The notes under the pieces: model-generated | Seen by the model: the letters and a program-made list of their open reading frames with translations, nothing else | What the model was told of the DNA's origin: nothing | Database searches by the model: none | Position numbers and translations under genes: made by a program | Source of the DNA: Nodosilinea sp. LEGE 06152 | Lineage (GTDB): Bacteria; Cyanobacteriota; Cyanobacteriia; Phormidesmidales; Phormidesmidaceae | Assembly (NCBI RefSeq): GCF_015207525.1 | Contig: NZ_JADEWR010000011.1 | Span: 163,462 to 227,461, forward strand | Direction: 5' to 3' | DNA: 64,000 nt | Part shown: positions 16,914 to 25,216 of the stretch, one piece after another | Layout of the letters: each line of letters starts with the position of its first letter | Position numbering within the stretch: position 1 is the stretch's first letter

Positions 16914-18968
16914 ATGACCAATCGTCTGGCAGATTCGCCCAGTCTGTATCTGCGCAAGCATGCCGAAAACCCGATTGACTGGTGGCCCTGGTGTGACGAG
17001 GCGCTAGAGCGGGCCAGGGCTGATGACAAGCCAATTTTTCTGTCGATTGGCTACTCTAGCTGCCACTGGTGCACGGTGATGGAGGGCGAGGCGTTTTCGG
17101 ATGAGGCGATCGCAGCCTACATGAACGCCAACTTCATCCCTATCAAGGTCGATCGCGAAGAGCGCCCCGATATCGACAGCATCTATATGCAGGCGCTGCA
17201 AATGCTCACCGGGCAGGGGGGCTGGCCGCTGAATGTGATGCTGCACCCTGAGACGCGAGTGCCGTTTTATGGCGGCACCTATTTTCCGCTAGAGCAGAAG
17301 TACGGGCGACCTGGGTTTTTGCAGGTGCTCACGGCCCTGCGCCAGTTTTACGACACCGAAAAAGCCCGTCTGGCCGAAATCACCGAGGCGGTGATGGGCA
17401 ACTTGCACCAGGGGGCGCAGTTACCAGAATCCCCCACAATTCCGTCGGCGGAGGTGCTCTATGCGGGGCTGACCACCAACGCCAAAATCCTGATTCCTTC
17501 GGGTCAGGGTACCTGCTTTCCGATGATTCCCTACGCGGCAGCGGTGCTGGGCGGGCGGCGGTTTGACCTGGAGCTAGATGTGGCCCACATCTGCGGCCAG
17601 CGGGGGCAAGATATGGCCCTAGGCGGCATCTATGACCACGTAGGCGGCGGCTTTCACCGCTACACCGTCGACCCAAGCTGGACGGTGCCGCACTTTGAGA
17701 AGATGCTCTACGACAACGGCATGATTGTGGAGTATCTGGCTGACCTGTGGGCTAGCGGGCAGCAAGAACCGGCCTTTGAACGGGCGATCGCCCTCACCCA
17801 CACCTGGCTCTTGCGCGAAATGACCGCCCCAGAAGGCTATTTCTACGCTGCCCAGGATGCCGACAGCTTTGTCGCCGCTAATGATGCCGAACCAGAGGAA
17901 GGCGCATTCTACGCCTGGCCCTACAAGACTCTGGAATCGGCGCTGACCCCTGACCAGCTGCAGGCGTTGGCGAACGCTTTTGCGGTGACCCATGAGGGCA
18001 ACTTTGAGGGGCAAATCGTGCTGCAACGATTTGATCTTGGCCCCCTGACCACTGAGGTCGAAGCGGCCCTCGATCAGCTCTTTACCCTGCGCTACGGCAC
18101 CCCAGCGGTCGAGCTAGAGACGTTTCCCCCAGCGATCGACAACCAGGCGGCTAAAACCCAAACCTGGCCGGGCCGCATTCCCCCAGTCACCGACACCAAG
18201 CTGATTGTGGCCTGGAACAGTCTGATGATTTCTGGCTTGGCCAGGGCAGCGACGGTATTCCAAAATCGCAATTACCTAGCCACAGCTGTAGCCGCCGCTG
18301 AGCACATTCGCCAGCACCAGTGGATCGGCAGTCAGCTGCACCGCCTGGGCTACGACGGCACGCCCCAGGTACCGGCTCAATCGGAAGACTACGCCCTGCT
18401 GGTCAAAGCGCTCCTCGACCTGCATCAGGCCAACTTGGCCATGCCAGGGTCTGCTACCGACACCGACTGGCTGACGCTGGCGATTTCAACCCAGCAGGAG
18501 TTCGACTATTTGCTGTGGAGCGCTGACCAGGGCGGTTACCTAAGTGCGGCGGGCGGCGATGACCTGCTGGTGCAGGAACGAGCCTACCAGGACAGCGCGA
18601 CTCCGGCAGCCAATGGGGTCGTTGTGGCCAACCTGGTGCGCCTCTCGCTGCTCACCGAAAACTTAGACTATTTAGATCGCGCCGATCGCACCCTGCAAGC
18701 CTTTGGCACCGTCATAGAGCAAATTCCTCGCGCCTGCCCCAGTTTGCTGGCGGGCCTCAACTGGTTTCGCAACGGCACGGTAGTTAAAGCGATAGCAGAA
18801 ATCATTCCTGAACTAGCGGCAGAATACTGGCCAACGACTGTTTTCACGGTTGCTGACGATCTGTCTGCTGGGGCCGTGGGCATGGTGTGCCGAGGCACCA
18901 CCTGTTTAGCCGTGGCCGATTCTGGCGATAAACTACGGCAGCAGTTGCAAACTCTTCGGCCTCGATAA
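16914..18968 (+). CDS. YyaL-type thioredoxin-domain protein (DUF255, SPATA20-like)
   Basis: A 684-residue cytoplasmic protein. The N-terminal thioredoxin-like domain has C50-H-W-C53 (GYSSCHWCTVM), VDREERPDID and GQGGWPLNVML; the remainder is a large alpha/alpha toroid like that of sugar epimerases and glycosidases, with GGIYDHVGGGFHRYTVD, PHFEKMLYDNG, YYAAQDADS-like FYAAQDADS and KLIVAWNSLMISGLA. The reaction of the family is not established. Three bases separate its stop from the following methyltransferase-like gene, so they form an operon. Length and all blocks are normal for the family. Confidence 0.92.
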   Translation: MTNRLADSPSLYLRKHAENPIDWWPWCDEALERARADDKPIFLSIGYSSCHWCTVMEGEAFSDEAIAAYMNANFIPIKVDREERPDIDSIYMQALQMLTGQGGWPLNVMLHPETRVPFYGGTYFPLEQKYGRPGFLQVLTALRQFYDTEKARLAEITEAVMGNLHQGAQLPESPTIPSAEVLYAGLTTNAKILIPSGQGTCFPMIPYAAAVLGGRRFDLELDVAHICGQRGQDMALGGIYDHVGGGFHRYTVDPSWTVPHFEKMLYDNGMIVEYLADLWASGQQEPAFERAIALTHTWLLREMTAPEGYFYAAQDADSFVAANDAEPEEGAFYAWPYKTLESALTPDQLQALANAFAVTHEGNFEGQIVLQRFDLGPLTTEVEAALDQLFTLRYGTPAVELETFPPAIDNQAAKTQTWPGRIPPVTDTKLIVAWNSLMISGLARAATVFQNRNYLATAVAAAEHIRQHQWIGSQLHRLGYDGTPQVPAQSEDYALLVKALLDLHQANLAMPGSATDTDWLTLAISTQQEFDYLLWSADQGGYLSAAGGDDLLVQERAYQDSATPAANGVVVANLVRLSLLTENLDYLDRADRTLQAFGTVIEQIPRACPSLLAGLNWFRNGTVVKAIAEIIPELAAEYWPTTVFTVADDLSAGAVGMVCRGTTCLAVADSGDKLRQQLQTLRPR

Positions 18969-18971
18969 GCT

Positions 18972-20156
18972 ATGCCCCACAACCCAGATCTGTATCGGGT
19001 GCTGTGCGATCGCATCCACCAATCGCCCCACCAGCGCATCACCTTTGCCGAGTTTATGGAGCTGGCCCTCTACCATCCTCAAGGGGGCTACTACACTACC
19101 AAAGACGCCATCCTGGGGTTTGAGGGAGACTTTGTCACCTCTGCCCACTTGGGCCACGACTTTGGTGAACTGCTGGCCATCCAGTTTGCCGAAATGTGGG
19201 AGCATTTGGGCCGTCCCAACCCCTTTTCGCTCGTAGAAATGGGGGCGGGTCAGGGCTTGATCGCGGCCGATGCACTGGGTGCCTTGCAAAACCACAGCCC
19301 CGACTGCTTTGCCGCTCTGAGTTATCAAATCGTCGAAAAGTCTGACCGACTGCGGGCTGCCCAAGAGCAGCGCCTTTCGCCCTGGGCCGGACGCATCACC
19401 TGGCTAAACCTAGACGACATTCCCGACGACAGCATCACCGGCTGCTTTTTCACCAACGAACTGGTCGATGCCCTGCCCGTGCATCAGGTTGTGATGGGAG
19501 AATCCGGCTTGCAAGAAGTTTACATCACCCTAGCCGACAACCCAGACGCCCCTGTAATGGAAGTCTTAGATACGCCATCAACTCCACGTCTAGCTGACTA
19601 TTTCACCTTTGTCGGCATCGACCTGGCTGATCCCCAGTACGCTTCCGGCTACCGTACAGAGGTACACCTGGCCGCCCTCGACTGGATGAAAACGGTTGCG
19701 GCTAAGCTACACCAGGGCTACGTACTCACCGTTGACTACGGCTACCCCGCCAGCCGCTATTACAATCGGGCGCGTTCCCAGGGCACCCTTCAGTGCTACT
19801 ACCAGCACGCCCACCACGACAACCCCTACAGCCACCTGGGCCACCAAGACATTACCGCCCACGTTAACTTCACCGCGCTAGAGCGCCAGGGCGAGCAATG
19901 CGGTTTAGAAACCCTAGGGGCAACCCAGCAGGGTATGTTTTTGATGGCGCTGGGCTTGGGCGATCGCATTGCCGCCCTGGGCCAAATTCAGGCTAGCGAC
20001 CCCACCACCGTCAACCTTGCCATTCAGCGGCGCGAAAAACTGCACCAGCTAATCAATCCCATGGGCCTGGGGAATTTTGTGGTATTGGTGCAGGGCAAAG
20101 GGCTAACGGCTACGGCCAAGACACTCAAAGGACTGACGGTGCCACCGCTGATGTAG
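18972..20156 (+). CDS. MidA/NDUFAF7-like SAM-dependent methyltransferase
   Basis: A 394-residue member of the DUF185 family. Features: ITFAEFMELALYHPQGGYYT at the start, GDFVTSAHLGHDFGELLA, the SAM site VEMGAGQGLIAADAL, FFTNELVDALPVHQV, and QDITAHVNFTAL. The mitochondrial relative NDUFAF7 methylates an arginine of complex I subunit NDUFS2; the cyanobacterial target could be the NDH-1 counterpart, but that is inference. It follows the YyaL-type gene by three bases and is followed by a convergent terminator belonging to cpcL. Confidence 0.9.
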   Translation: MPHNPDLYRVLCDRIHQSPHQRITFAEFMELALYHPQGGYYTTKDAILGFEGDFVTSAHLGHDFGELLAIQFAEMWEHLGRPNPFSLVEMGAGQGLIAADALGALQNHSPDCFAALSYQIVEKSDRLRAAQEQRLSPWAGRITWLNLDDIPDDSITGCFFTNELVDALPVHQVVMGESGLQEVYITLADNPDAPVMEVLDTPSTPRLADYFTFVGIDLADPQYASGYRTEVHLAALDWMKTVAAKLHQGYVLTVDYGYPASRYYNRARSQGTLQCYYQHAHHDNPYSHLGHQDITAHVNFTALERQGEQCGLETLGATQQGMFLMALGLGDRIAALGQIQASDPTTVNLAIQRREKLHQLINPMGLGNFVVLVQGKGLTATAKTLKGLTVPPLM

Positions 20157-20200
20157 TTCAGTTTGAATGATCGCCACAGCTGTTAATTGTTTCAAACAGC

Positions 20201-20230
20201 AAAAAAAGCCCCCCGACAGTATCGGAGGGC
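20201..20230 (-). terminator. Rho-independent terminator of cpcL
   Basis: Read on the minus strand, GCCCTCCGA, loop TACTG, TCGGGGGGC is followed by TTTTTTT. The stem is strong with one mismatch. It lies about 65 bases beyond the cpcL stop. Confidence 0.88.
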
Positions 20231-20294
20231 GACGTCACAGGCGCAGGTAAACGTTGCATCAGTCAAACCGGGGAGACTGTCCTAACCCTACTGA

Positions 20295-21038
20295 TCAAAT
20301 TGTGATCCAGCCGAACCACGACAGCACCACCGCTACCGCTATAAGGGTAAAGAAGATGGCCAATCCAGCCGTCACGGCCCCAGCCGCCTTGCGCACGCCG
20401 TCGGGCGTTGCTATCCAGTCACCCTGGTCAAGGCGGCGATCGCTCGAAAAGTCGTAGCCCAATGCCTCCAATGTGGTCAGGTGATCGCGGGTGTAGCGAG
20501 GCATGCGCTCAAAGGGGAGGTCGCCCTGCGATCGCTGGGGCAGCACCCGCCGCCGTTGGTAGGGGACGGTGCGATCGCCAAAGTTGGTCATATATTCCTC
20601 ACTGCTGACCAGGGCATCTACCAGCCCCTCAACCCCTTTTGTCGCCAGCACAATCGACCAGGCCAGGGTTTCCTTATTGTCGTAAACGCTGCGGCCGAGT
20701 AAGCGCTGCACGCACAACTCTGCGAAGCGATAGTTGTTGTTTACTTCATAGTTCCAGGTGCGAAAAGCATCAGAGGTAGCGAGGCCTCGCACAAAATCTT
20801 TTACCGAAATCAAACCGCCCCGCAGCTGGGATTCTAGCTGCGTTTGGCGATTGCTTTTCAGCATTTGCTGTTCGTGAAAAATTTGTCGATAGGCTGCCGT
20901 CACTAAGGCATCAACATCGTCTTTATCGTAATTTTGTTCCAGCGTAAAAATTCCAGCATGCTCATCTCCAGGCACTTCGTAGCTTTCTACACGCTGGTTT
21001 TGGCTGCTAGGGGCATAGGTTAATAGCGGCAAAGTCAC
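20295..21038 (-). CDS. cpcL: Phycobilisome rod linker CpcL (membrane-anchored CpcG2 type)
   Basis: This 247-residue linker has a standard PBS linker domain (about residues 30-165: VDALVTAAYRQIFHEQQML, GLISVKDFVRGLATSD, YRFAELCVQRLLGR, VSSEEYMTNFGD) and then a linker ending in a hydrophobic C-terminal segment, TAGLAIFFTLIAVAVVL. That tail separates CpcL from ordinary CpcG, which binds the allophycocyanin core. Known for CpcL: it forms core-less phycocyanin rods attached to the thylakoid, usually delivering energy to photosystem I. The start is GTG at 21038: it gives VTLPLLTYAPSSQNQRV, the canonical CpcG/CpcL beginning, and a GGAGG lies 10 bases before it. The upstream in-frame ATG at 21059 would place that GGAGG inside the coding region. 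Confidence 0.93.
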   Translation of the reverse strand: MTLPLLTYAPSSQNQRVESYEVPGDEHAGIFTLEQNYDKDDVDALVTAAYRQIFHEQQMLKSNRQTQLESQLRGGLISVKDFVRGLATSDAFRTWNYEVNNNYRFAELCVQRLLGRSVYDNKETLAWSIVLATKGVEGLVDALVSSEEYMTNFGDRTVPYQRRRVLPQRSQGDLPFERMPRYTRDHLTTLEALGYDFSSDRRLDQGDWIATPDGVRKAAGAVTAGLAIFFTLIAVAVVLSWFGWITI

Positions 21039-21682
21039 AACAGTTTTTCCTCCACACATAGAATAAAATGGTTTCAGTTAAACGTTAGAGATCGCAGCAA
21101 ATTGAGCATCTCTATTGTTATTGATAGACCCAGAACTATGCTTAGGTTTTAGCTGCGATCGGGCCAGAAACAGCTAAGGCCTAGCCTAAGAGCAATGGGG
21201 ATCAAACATTCTTATTTCGACAGGGAGAGTAACAACCAGTCACGTTTCTTCAAAGTTGCTTGGCGGTATTATTTCTACTGTCCCCTGAGCAGAGTTGTTG
21301 ACAAAGTCGCCTAGAGGTCCAGAGAGCATACCGGCAGGGTTTCGGCTCTGCTTAGCCGACCTAGGGCCAGGGACACTTACCGCCTTTTTTTATTCTGAAA
21401 AAGAATTAAAACCATGCCGGAAGTATTACTTCCCAAATATTTGGCATGACCTGGATATCCAAATTAAAAGCGCGGAATTCGGCAGAGGCGGCTAATAATA
21501 GCCTCTATGCGATTATGGGAGGACAACCGTCGCCCCCCGAGAAGCCCTATAGGTCGAGTTTGGGATAGATTGAAGTTTAAGCCTAGAGCCAGCGACGTGT
21601 GCGGCAGAGCCCTCTCCGATTCAGGGAAGGACTCTGCCGATGGAGATACTATTTGCGCTACCGGCGAGGACTCAACCAGTGC
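21039..21682. other. Intergenic region between cpcS and cpcL
   Basis: About 640 bases with no convincing gene. It should contain the cpcL promoter. It holds a HIP1-like GCGATCG near 21165, a TCGGCT/AGCCGA hairpin at 21342-21359, the nested palindromes at 21413-21448, and a GGCAGAG/CTCTGCC stem at 21603-21638 just beyond the cpcS stop. A 66-codon open frame at 21295-21495 (plus) has no family resemblance and is probably chance. Confidence 0.5.
21413..21448. promoter_or_regulatory. Nested palindromes, possible regulator-binding or RNA structure
   Basis: CATGCC (21413) and GGCATG (21443-21448) enclose two further palindromes in a row: GGAAGTA-T-TACTTCC (21419-21433) and CCAAATATTTGG (21433-21444). 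This density of symmetry is unlikely by chance. Lying between two phycobilisome genes, it could be an operator or a structured leader. Confidence 0.4.
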
Positions 21683-22270
21683 TTACCAGCCAAAGGCTGA
21701 GACAGGGGCTAGCGCTTGTACCTCAGCCTCTTCAGCTTCAATGGCAGGCTCGGCCAAACGCGACTCGGCGCAAAACGACGCCGTGCTAAAGCCGCCAAAC
21801 CGCTTCACCACGCTGGTGCGCAACCTCAGGTTAGGGTTGGCAAACCAAAACCGCTCAACCGAGCTCATAGTTTCGTACTCGGTAATCAGCAGCAGCCCGC
21901 CATCGCCGTCGATTTCGTAGCGACCAATCACAGGCACAATTTCGGCGTAGCCCCGCTCGCGCAGGAGCTGCCCACGGCTGGGATCGTCAGCATCGGGCAC
22001 CAGGGCAAACACCGTGCTGCCGGCGTGGTTTTCGTCGTCCTTATCCCAGGCCATAGCCCCATCCCAGGTCACGTAGGCCCCTCCTACTGCTAGGGCCGGG
22101 TCGACATCGTGGAGCTGGCAAATTTCGACCACGCTGGGGTGCCCCTGATCGAGAGCTTCTACCGAAATAGTAGAGCCGCCCAGCTCGGCCCGGCGAAAGG
22201 GCAGGTGGTGGGTTGTGCGTTGAGAATTCCACTGGCCCGCACTGAGGCGGAAAAAGTCCATTACGTCCAT
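21683..22270 (-). CDS. cpcS: Phycobilin lyase CpcS (CpcS/CpeS family)
   Basis: CpcS attaches phycocyanobilin to the conserved Cys82/84 of beta-phycocyanin and allophycocyanin subunits. The 195-residue product shows the lipocalin-like fold signature of the family: MDFFRLSAGQWNSQRTTHHL at the start, GGAYVTWDGAMAWD, GSTVFALVPDADDPSRGQLLRERGYAE, LLLITEYETMSSVERFWFANPNLRLRTS, and VVKRFGGFSTASFC. These match the CpcS group that acts broadly rather than CpeS for phycoerythrin. The start ATG at 22270 begins MDVMDFF; the in-frame extension to 22408 has no family sequence. It is transcribed away from the cpc operon, from the shared upstream region. Confidence 0.92.
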   Translation of the reverse strand: MDVMDFFRLSAGQWNSQRTTHHLPFRRAELGGSTISVEALDQGHPSVVEICQLHDVDPALAVGGAYVTWDGAMAWDKDDENHAGSTVFALVPDADDPSRGQLLRERGYAEIVPVIGRYEIDGDGGLLLITEYETMSSVERFWFANPNLRLRTSVVKRFGGFSTASFCAESRLAEPAIEAEEAEVQALAPVSAFGW

Positions 22271-22959
22271 GGGGCAGGTTCTATCGCTACTAGCGTTCTC
22301 AGAAATGTATTGACTCAGCCTGGCCAGTACTGGGGCGCACTGGTCTTTCTGGATCATACCGCTGTCGCTGGGGCCAACGCAGCTAATCCCTGTAATAGCT
22401 GGCCGCAAAGGGCGCGATCGCCCTGGGAGAGAGGGTTTAGCCCCTTTGTAAAGGCGGCACCAGCGCCCGTCACCGGGCTGCCTTGGGCACGGCTATTGTT
22501 GCGTAATGTTACGCCACCTGAGAAGACTTGAGGAGTCCTGCAAAGGGCCAGAGTGCCCAGAATGACTGAATTCTTTCGCTTTGCCCCTGCGGCGAAGGTA
22601 GCTTTTCCTTAATAACTTGTAAAAGATAAAGACACACTGGCGGTGTATAAACATGTCTGGAGGGTTAATTGAATTAGCGAAAGCCAATTCAGGCAACGGT
22701 TTCGAGGAATGTTGCGGATCTCTTACAGAACCGCTTTTTCCCCTTCTCATCAGCCTTCTTCTTGAGTGTGTTGAGCCGATTGTGTCGAAGCTTGAACAAA
22801 CTTGAAGAAATGTAAACTAGATGAGAAAACCGAGCACGCTGATCTTTAAGATCCTTCCTATAGATTGGTTAGGCAGCTCCGGCTGAACTAATGATTAACT
22901 CGGTCTTTGGACCATTTTCAAGCAAACTCAGCGACAAAAATATTAGGAGATTTGAGTCG
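22271..22959. other. Divergent regulatory region between cpcS and cpcB
   Basis: About 690 bases without a supported gene. A long leader and the operon promoter for cpcB are expected here, as is common for cpc operons. It includes a possible promoter (22792-22818), a GATCTT-T-AAGATC hairpin at 22841-22853 and a TAGGAGA ribosome site before cpcB. Open frames on the plus strand up to 22531 are antisense to cpcS and I do not call them. Confidence 0.55.
22792..22818 (+). promoter_or_regulatory. Candidate promoter of the cpc operon
   Basis: TTGAAC at 22792-22797 and TAAACT at 22813-22818 with a 15-base spacer. The spacer is short, so this is a weak call. The reverse strand of the -10 region reads TTTACATT, one half-site like the HLR1 element bound by RpaB; a second half-site is not seen. 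Confidence 0.3.
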
Positions 22960-23478
22960 ATGTTTGACGCATTCACTAAAGTCGTTTCCCAAGCTGACGC
23001 ACGAGGCGACTTCCTCTCCACCGATCAGATCGATGCTCTTCAGCGCATGGTTGCCGACAGCAACAAGCGTATGGACTCCGTGAACCGCATCACCAGCAAC
23101 TCTTCCAAGATCGTTTCTGATGCTGCTCGCGCTCTGTTCGCCGAGCAACCCCAGCTGATCGCTCCCGGTGGCAATGCCTACACCAACCGTCGCATGGCTG
23201 CTTGCCTCCGCGACATGGAAATCATCCTGCGCTACGTTACCTACGCTATCTTCTCTGGCGATGCTAGCGTTCTCAACGATCGCTGCCTGAATGGTCTACG
23301 TGAGACCTACGTTGCTCTGGGTACCCCCGGTGCTTCCGTGGCCGCTGGCGTTGAGAAAATGAAAGGGGCCGCTATCGCTATCGTTAACGACACCAGCAAC
23401 ATCACCCAAGGTGATTGCAGCTCTCTCGTTTCCGAGATCGGCAGCTACTTCGACCTGGCTGCGGCTGCAGTTGCTTAG
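22960..23478 (+). CDS. cpcB: Phycocyanin beta subunit
   Basis: The 172-residue protein is C-phycocyanin beta, part of the light-harvesting rods on the stromal face of thylakoids. Cys82 (MAACLRD) and Cys153 (QGDCSSL) are the two bilin attachment sites, and Asn72 (GGNAYTN) is the residue methylated by CpcM in known systems; Cys109 is also conserved. ATG at 22960 follows TAGGAGATTTGAGTCG, a good ribosome site. An upstream in-frame ATG at 22891 lacks homology and is not used. The sequence is that of phycocyanin, not phycoerythrocyanin or phycoerythrin. Codon use is biased to frequent cyanobacterial codons, as expected for a very highly expressed gene. Confidence 0.99.
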   Translation: MFDAFTKVVSQADARGDFLSTDQIDALQRMVADSNKRMDSVNRITSNSSKIVSDAARALFAEQPQLIAPGGNAYTNRRMAACLRDMEIILRYVTYAIFSGDASVLNDRCLNGLRETYVALGTPGASVAAGVEKMKGAAIAIVNDTSNITQGDCSSLVSEIGSYFDLAAAAVA

Positions 23479-23587
23479 GTTTAACCAAGCGCTTCGCCGG
23501 TTTGCGCCCATTGGCCAATGGCCACTTGCGCAATACCTTTCATTTGATTTATTCGCTGTGAAGACAACTGAAGGAGAACCTTAAGCT

Positions 23588-24076
23588 ATGAAAACCCCTT
23601 TGACCGAAGCCGTGGCTGCTGCTGATTCCCAGGGCCGTTTCCTGAGCAGCACCGAGATGCAAACCGCTTTTGGCCGTTTTCGCCAAGCTCAGTCTGGTCT
23701 AGAAGCTGCTAAAGCTCTGACCACCAAGTCTGATTCTCTGGTGAGCGGCGCTGCTCAAGCCGTGTACAACAAGTTCCCCTACACCACCCAAATGCAGGGG
23801 CCTAACTACGCTGCTGACGAGCGCGGTAAAGCCAAGTGCGCCCGTGACATCGGCTACTACCTCCGGATGGTCACCTACTGCCTGATCGCTGGTGGTACTG
23901 GCCCCATGGATGAGTACCTGGTTGCTGGCCTAGATGAAATCAACAGCACCTTCGAACTGTCTCCTAGCTGGTACGTGGAAGCTCTGAAGCACATCAAAGC
24001 TAACCACGGTCTGTCTGGCGACGGTGCCGTTGAAGCCAACTCCTACATCGACTACGCCATCAACGCTCTAAGCTAG
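23588..24076 (+). CDS. cpcA: Phycocyanin alpha subunit
   Basis: The 162-residue partner of CpcB. Cys84 ([18 protein letters not shown]) is the attachment site loaded by the CpcE/CpcF lyase. [15 protein letters not shown] at the start and the end in [11 protein letters not shown] are canonical. AAGGAGAACC precedes the ATG. Alpha and beta assemble into trimers and hexamers that stack into rods with CpcC linkers. The intergenic gap to cpcB is 109 bases and that to cpcC has competing stem-loops, consistent with the usual high cpcBA and lower linker transcript levels. Confidence 0.99.
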   Translation: MKTPLTEAVAAADSQGRFLSSTEMQTAFGRFRQAQSGLEAAKALTTKSDSLVSGAAQAVYNKFPYTTQMQGPNYAADERGKAKCARDIGYYLRMVTYCLIAGGTGPMDEYLVAGLDEINSTFELSPSWYVEALKHIKANHGLSGDGAVEANSYIDYAINALS

Positions 24077-24178
24077 GTTGGCCATTTGCCCGGAGGGGCA
24101 GACAGTTGTTAGCGACTTGTTAGCGATTGTTTGTTGCTCCGGGCATTGTTGTATCTATACACGCCCAAGGAGGCAACC
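24077..24178 (+). promoter_or_regulatory. Competing stem-loops between cpcA and the first linker gene
   Basis: TGCCC-GGAG-GGGCA (24087-24100) forms a local hairpin. TGCCCGGA (24087-24094) is also perfectly complementary to TCCGGGCA at 24138-24145, so a longer-range stem competes with it. Between them lies a direct repeat TTGTTAGCGA (24106-24125). Such structures usually stabilise cpcBA mRNA ends or lower readthrough to linker genes. Confidence 0.5.
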
Positions 24179-24994
24179 ATGGCAGTAACCACTGCGGCGG
24201 GACGCCTTGGCGTTTCGCCCTACAATGAGTCGATGCGGGTTGAGCTACGGCCCAACTGGGTTGAAGGTGATGTGGAAGCGGTTATTCGCGCTGCTTACCG
24301 TCAGGTCTTTGGCAACCAGTACATTATGGCTAGCGAGCGCAATACCAGCGCCGAGTCTTTACTCCGGCAGGGAGATATTTCAGTTCGTGATTTTGTGCGG
24401 GCTTTGGCCCTATCCGATCTGTATCGGGATAAGTTTTTCCTGAGTGGTCCGCAAAATCGCTTTATTGAGCTGAATTACAAGAACCTGCTGGGTCGGGCGC
24501 CCTACGGCCAGGACGAAATCGCCTTTCACACCGACCTTTACAACACCTACGGCTACGCAGCGGAAATCAACTCCTACCTTGATTCCCAAGAGTACCGCGA
24601 CAACTTTGGGGACAATGTAGTGCCCAGCTATCGCGGTCACCTGACCCAGCGGAGCCAGAAGACGGTCGGGTTTACCCGGTTCTTTCAGCTCTACCGGGGA
24701 TATGGTACCAGCGATCGCACCCAAGGTGGTACGCGAGCCAGGCTGGTATCTGAAATTGCTAAAAACTCTGCCTCGCCCGTGGGCAGCGGAGCTACCGGAG
24801 CCGCCGTTGTGGGTGGATCTGGTGGCGATCGCGAGAAGCTCTATCGGGTTCGGGTAACCCAGGCTGCCGTGGCGGGTAGCCCCCAGGTGCGGCGCACCTG
24901 CACCGAGTTTTTGGTGCCCTACGAGCAGCTGTCTCGCAAGCTTCAGCAAGTTAACCGCACTGGCGGTCGGGTAACTAAAGTCGACCTGGCCTAG
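24179..24994 (+). CDS. cpcC: Phycocyanin rod linker CpcC, proximal copy
   Basis: A 271-residue rod linker. Residues about 18-150 form the PBS linker domain ([67 protein letters not shown]). A linker rich in small residues leads to a C-terminal CpcD-like domain ([13 protein letters not shown] to [10 protein letters not shown]). The ATG at 24179 follows AAGGAGGCAACC; the in-frame codon at 24131 is upstream of this ribosome site and gives no family sequence. It joins phycocyanin hexamers end to end. It differs clearly from the next gene and was not copied recently. Symbol number (C1 or C2) is not assigned because numbering varies between species. Confidence 0.95.
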   Translation: MAVTTAAGRLGVSPYNESMRVELRPNWVEGDVEAVIRAAYRQVFGNQYIMASERNTSAESLLRQGDISVRDFVRALALSDLYRDKFFLSGPQNRFIELNYKNLLGRAPYGQDEIAFHTDLYNTYGYAAEINSYLDSQEYRDNFGDNVVPSYRGHLTQRSQKTVGFTRFFQLYRGYGTSDRTQGGTRARLVSEIAKNSASPVGSGATGAAVVGGSGGDREKLYRVRVTQAAVAGSPQVRRTCTEFLVPYEQLSRKLQQVNRTGGRVTKVDLA

Positions 24995-25176
24995 GTCCGC
25001 GGCTTTAATACCTCTCTGGCGGAGTGCTTGGTCTTGCTTTGGCAAGGCTGCGATGGCGACCTCATTTGAGCGAGGGCGACGAGGGCTTAGGTCTGCGATT
25101 GCTTTGGCTTTAGATGGGGTTAGCCTGGGGTGCTCCGTCATTTTTTTATTCTGCTGCACCGAGTGGGCTCACGCTC

Positions 25177-25204
25177 ACTGTGTCGATAAGACTGTGTTGA
25201 TAAG
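25177..25204 (+). repeat. Tandem 14-base repeat abutting the ribosome site of the second cpcC
   Basis: ACTGTGTCGATAAG (25177-25190) is followed immediately by ACTGTGTTGATAAG (25191-25204). The end of the second unit runs into AAGGAGGA, the ribosome site of the GTG start at 25217. The duplication leaves the first copy without a GGAGG. Confidence 0.75.
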
Positions 25205-25216
25205 GAGGATATTCCT

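Noticed and set aside
21507-21920. A 137-codon plus-strand frame downstream of the cpcL region
   Set aside because: Half of it is antisense to the well supported cpcS gene and the rest has no family resemblance.
22109-22531. A 140-codon plus-strand frame before cpcB
   Set aside because: It is mostly antisense to cpcS, and its translation has no recognisable domain.
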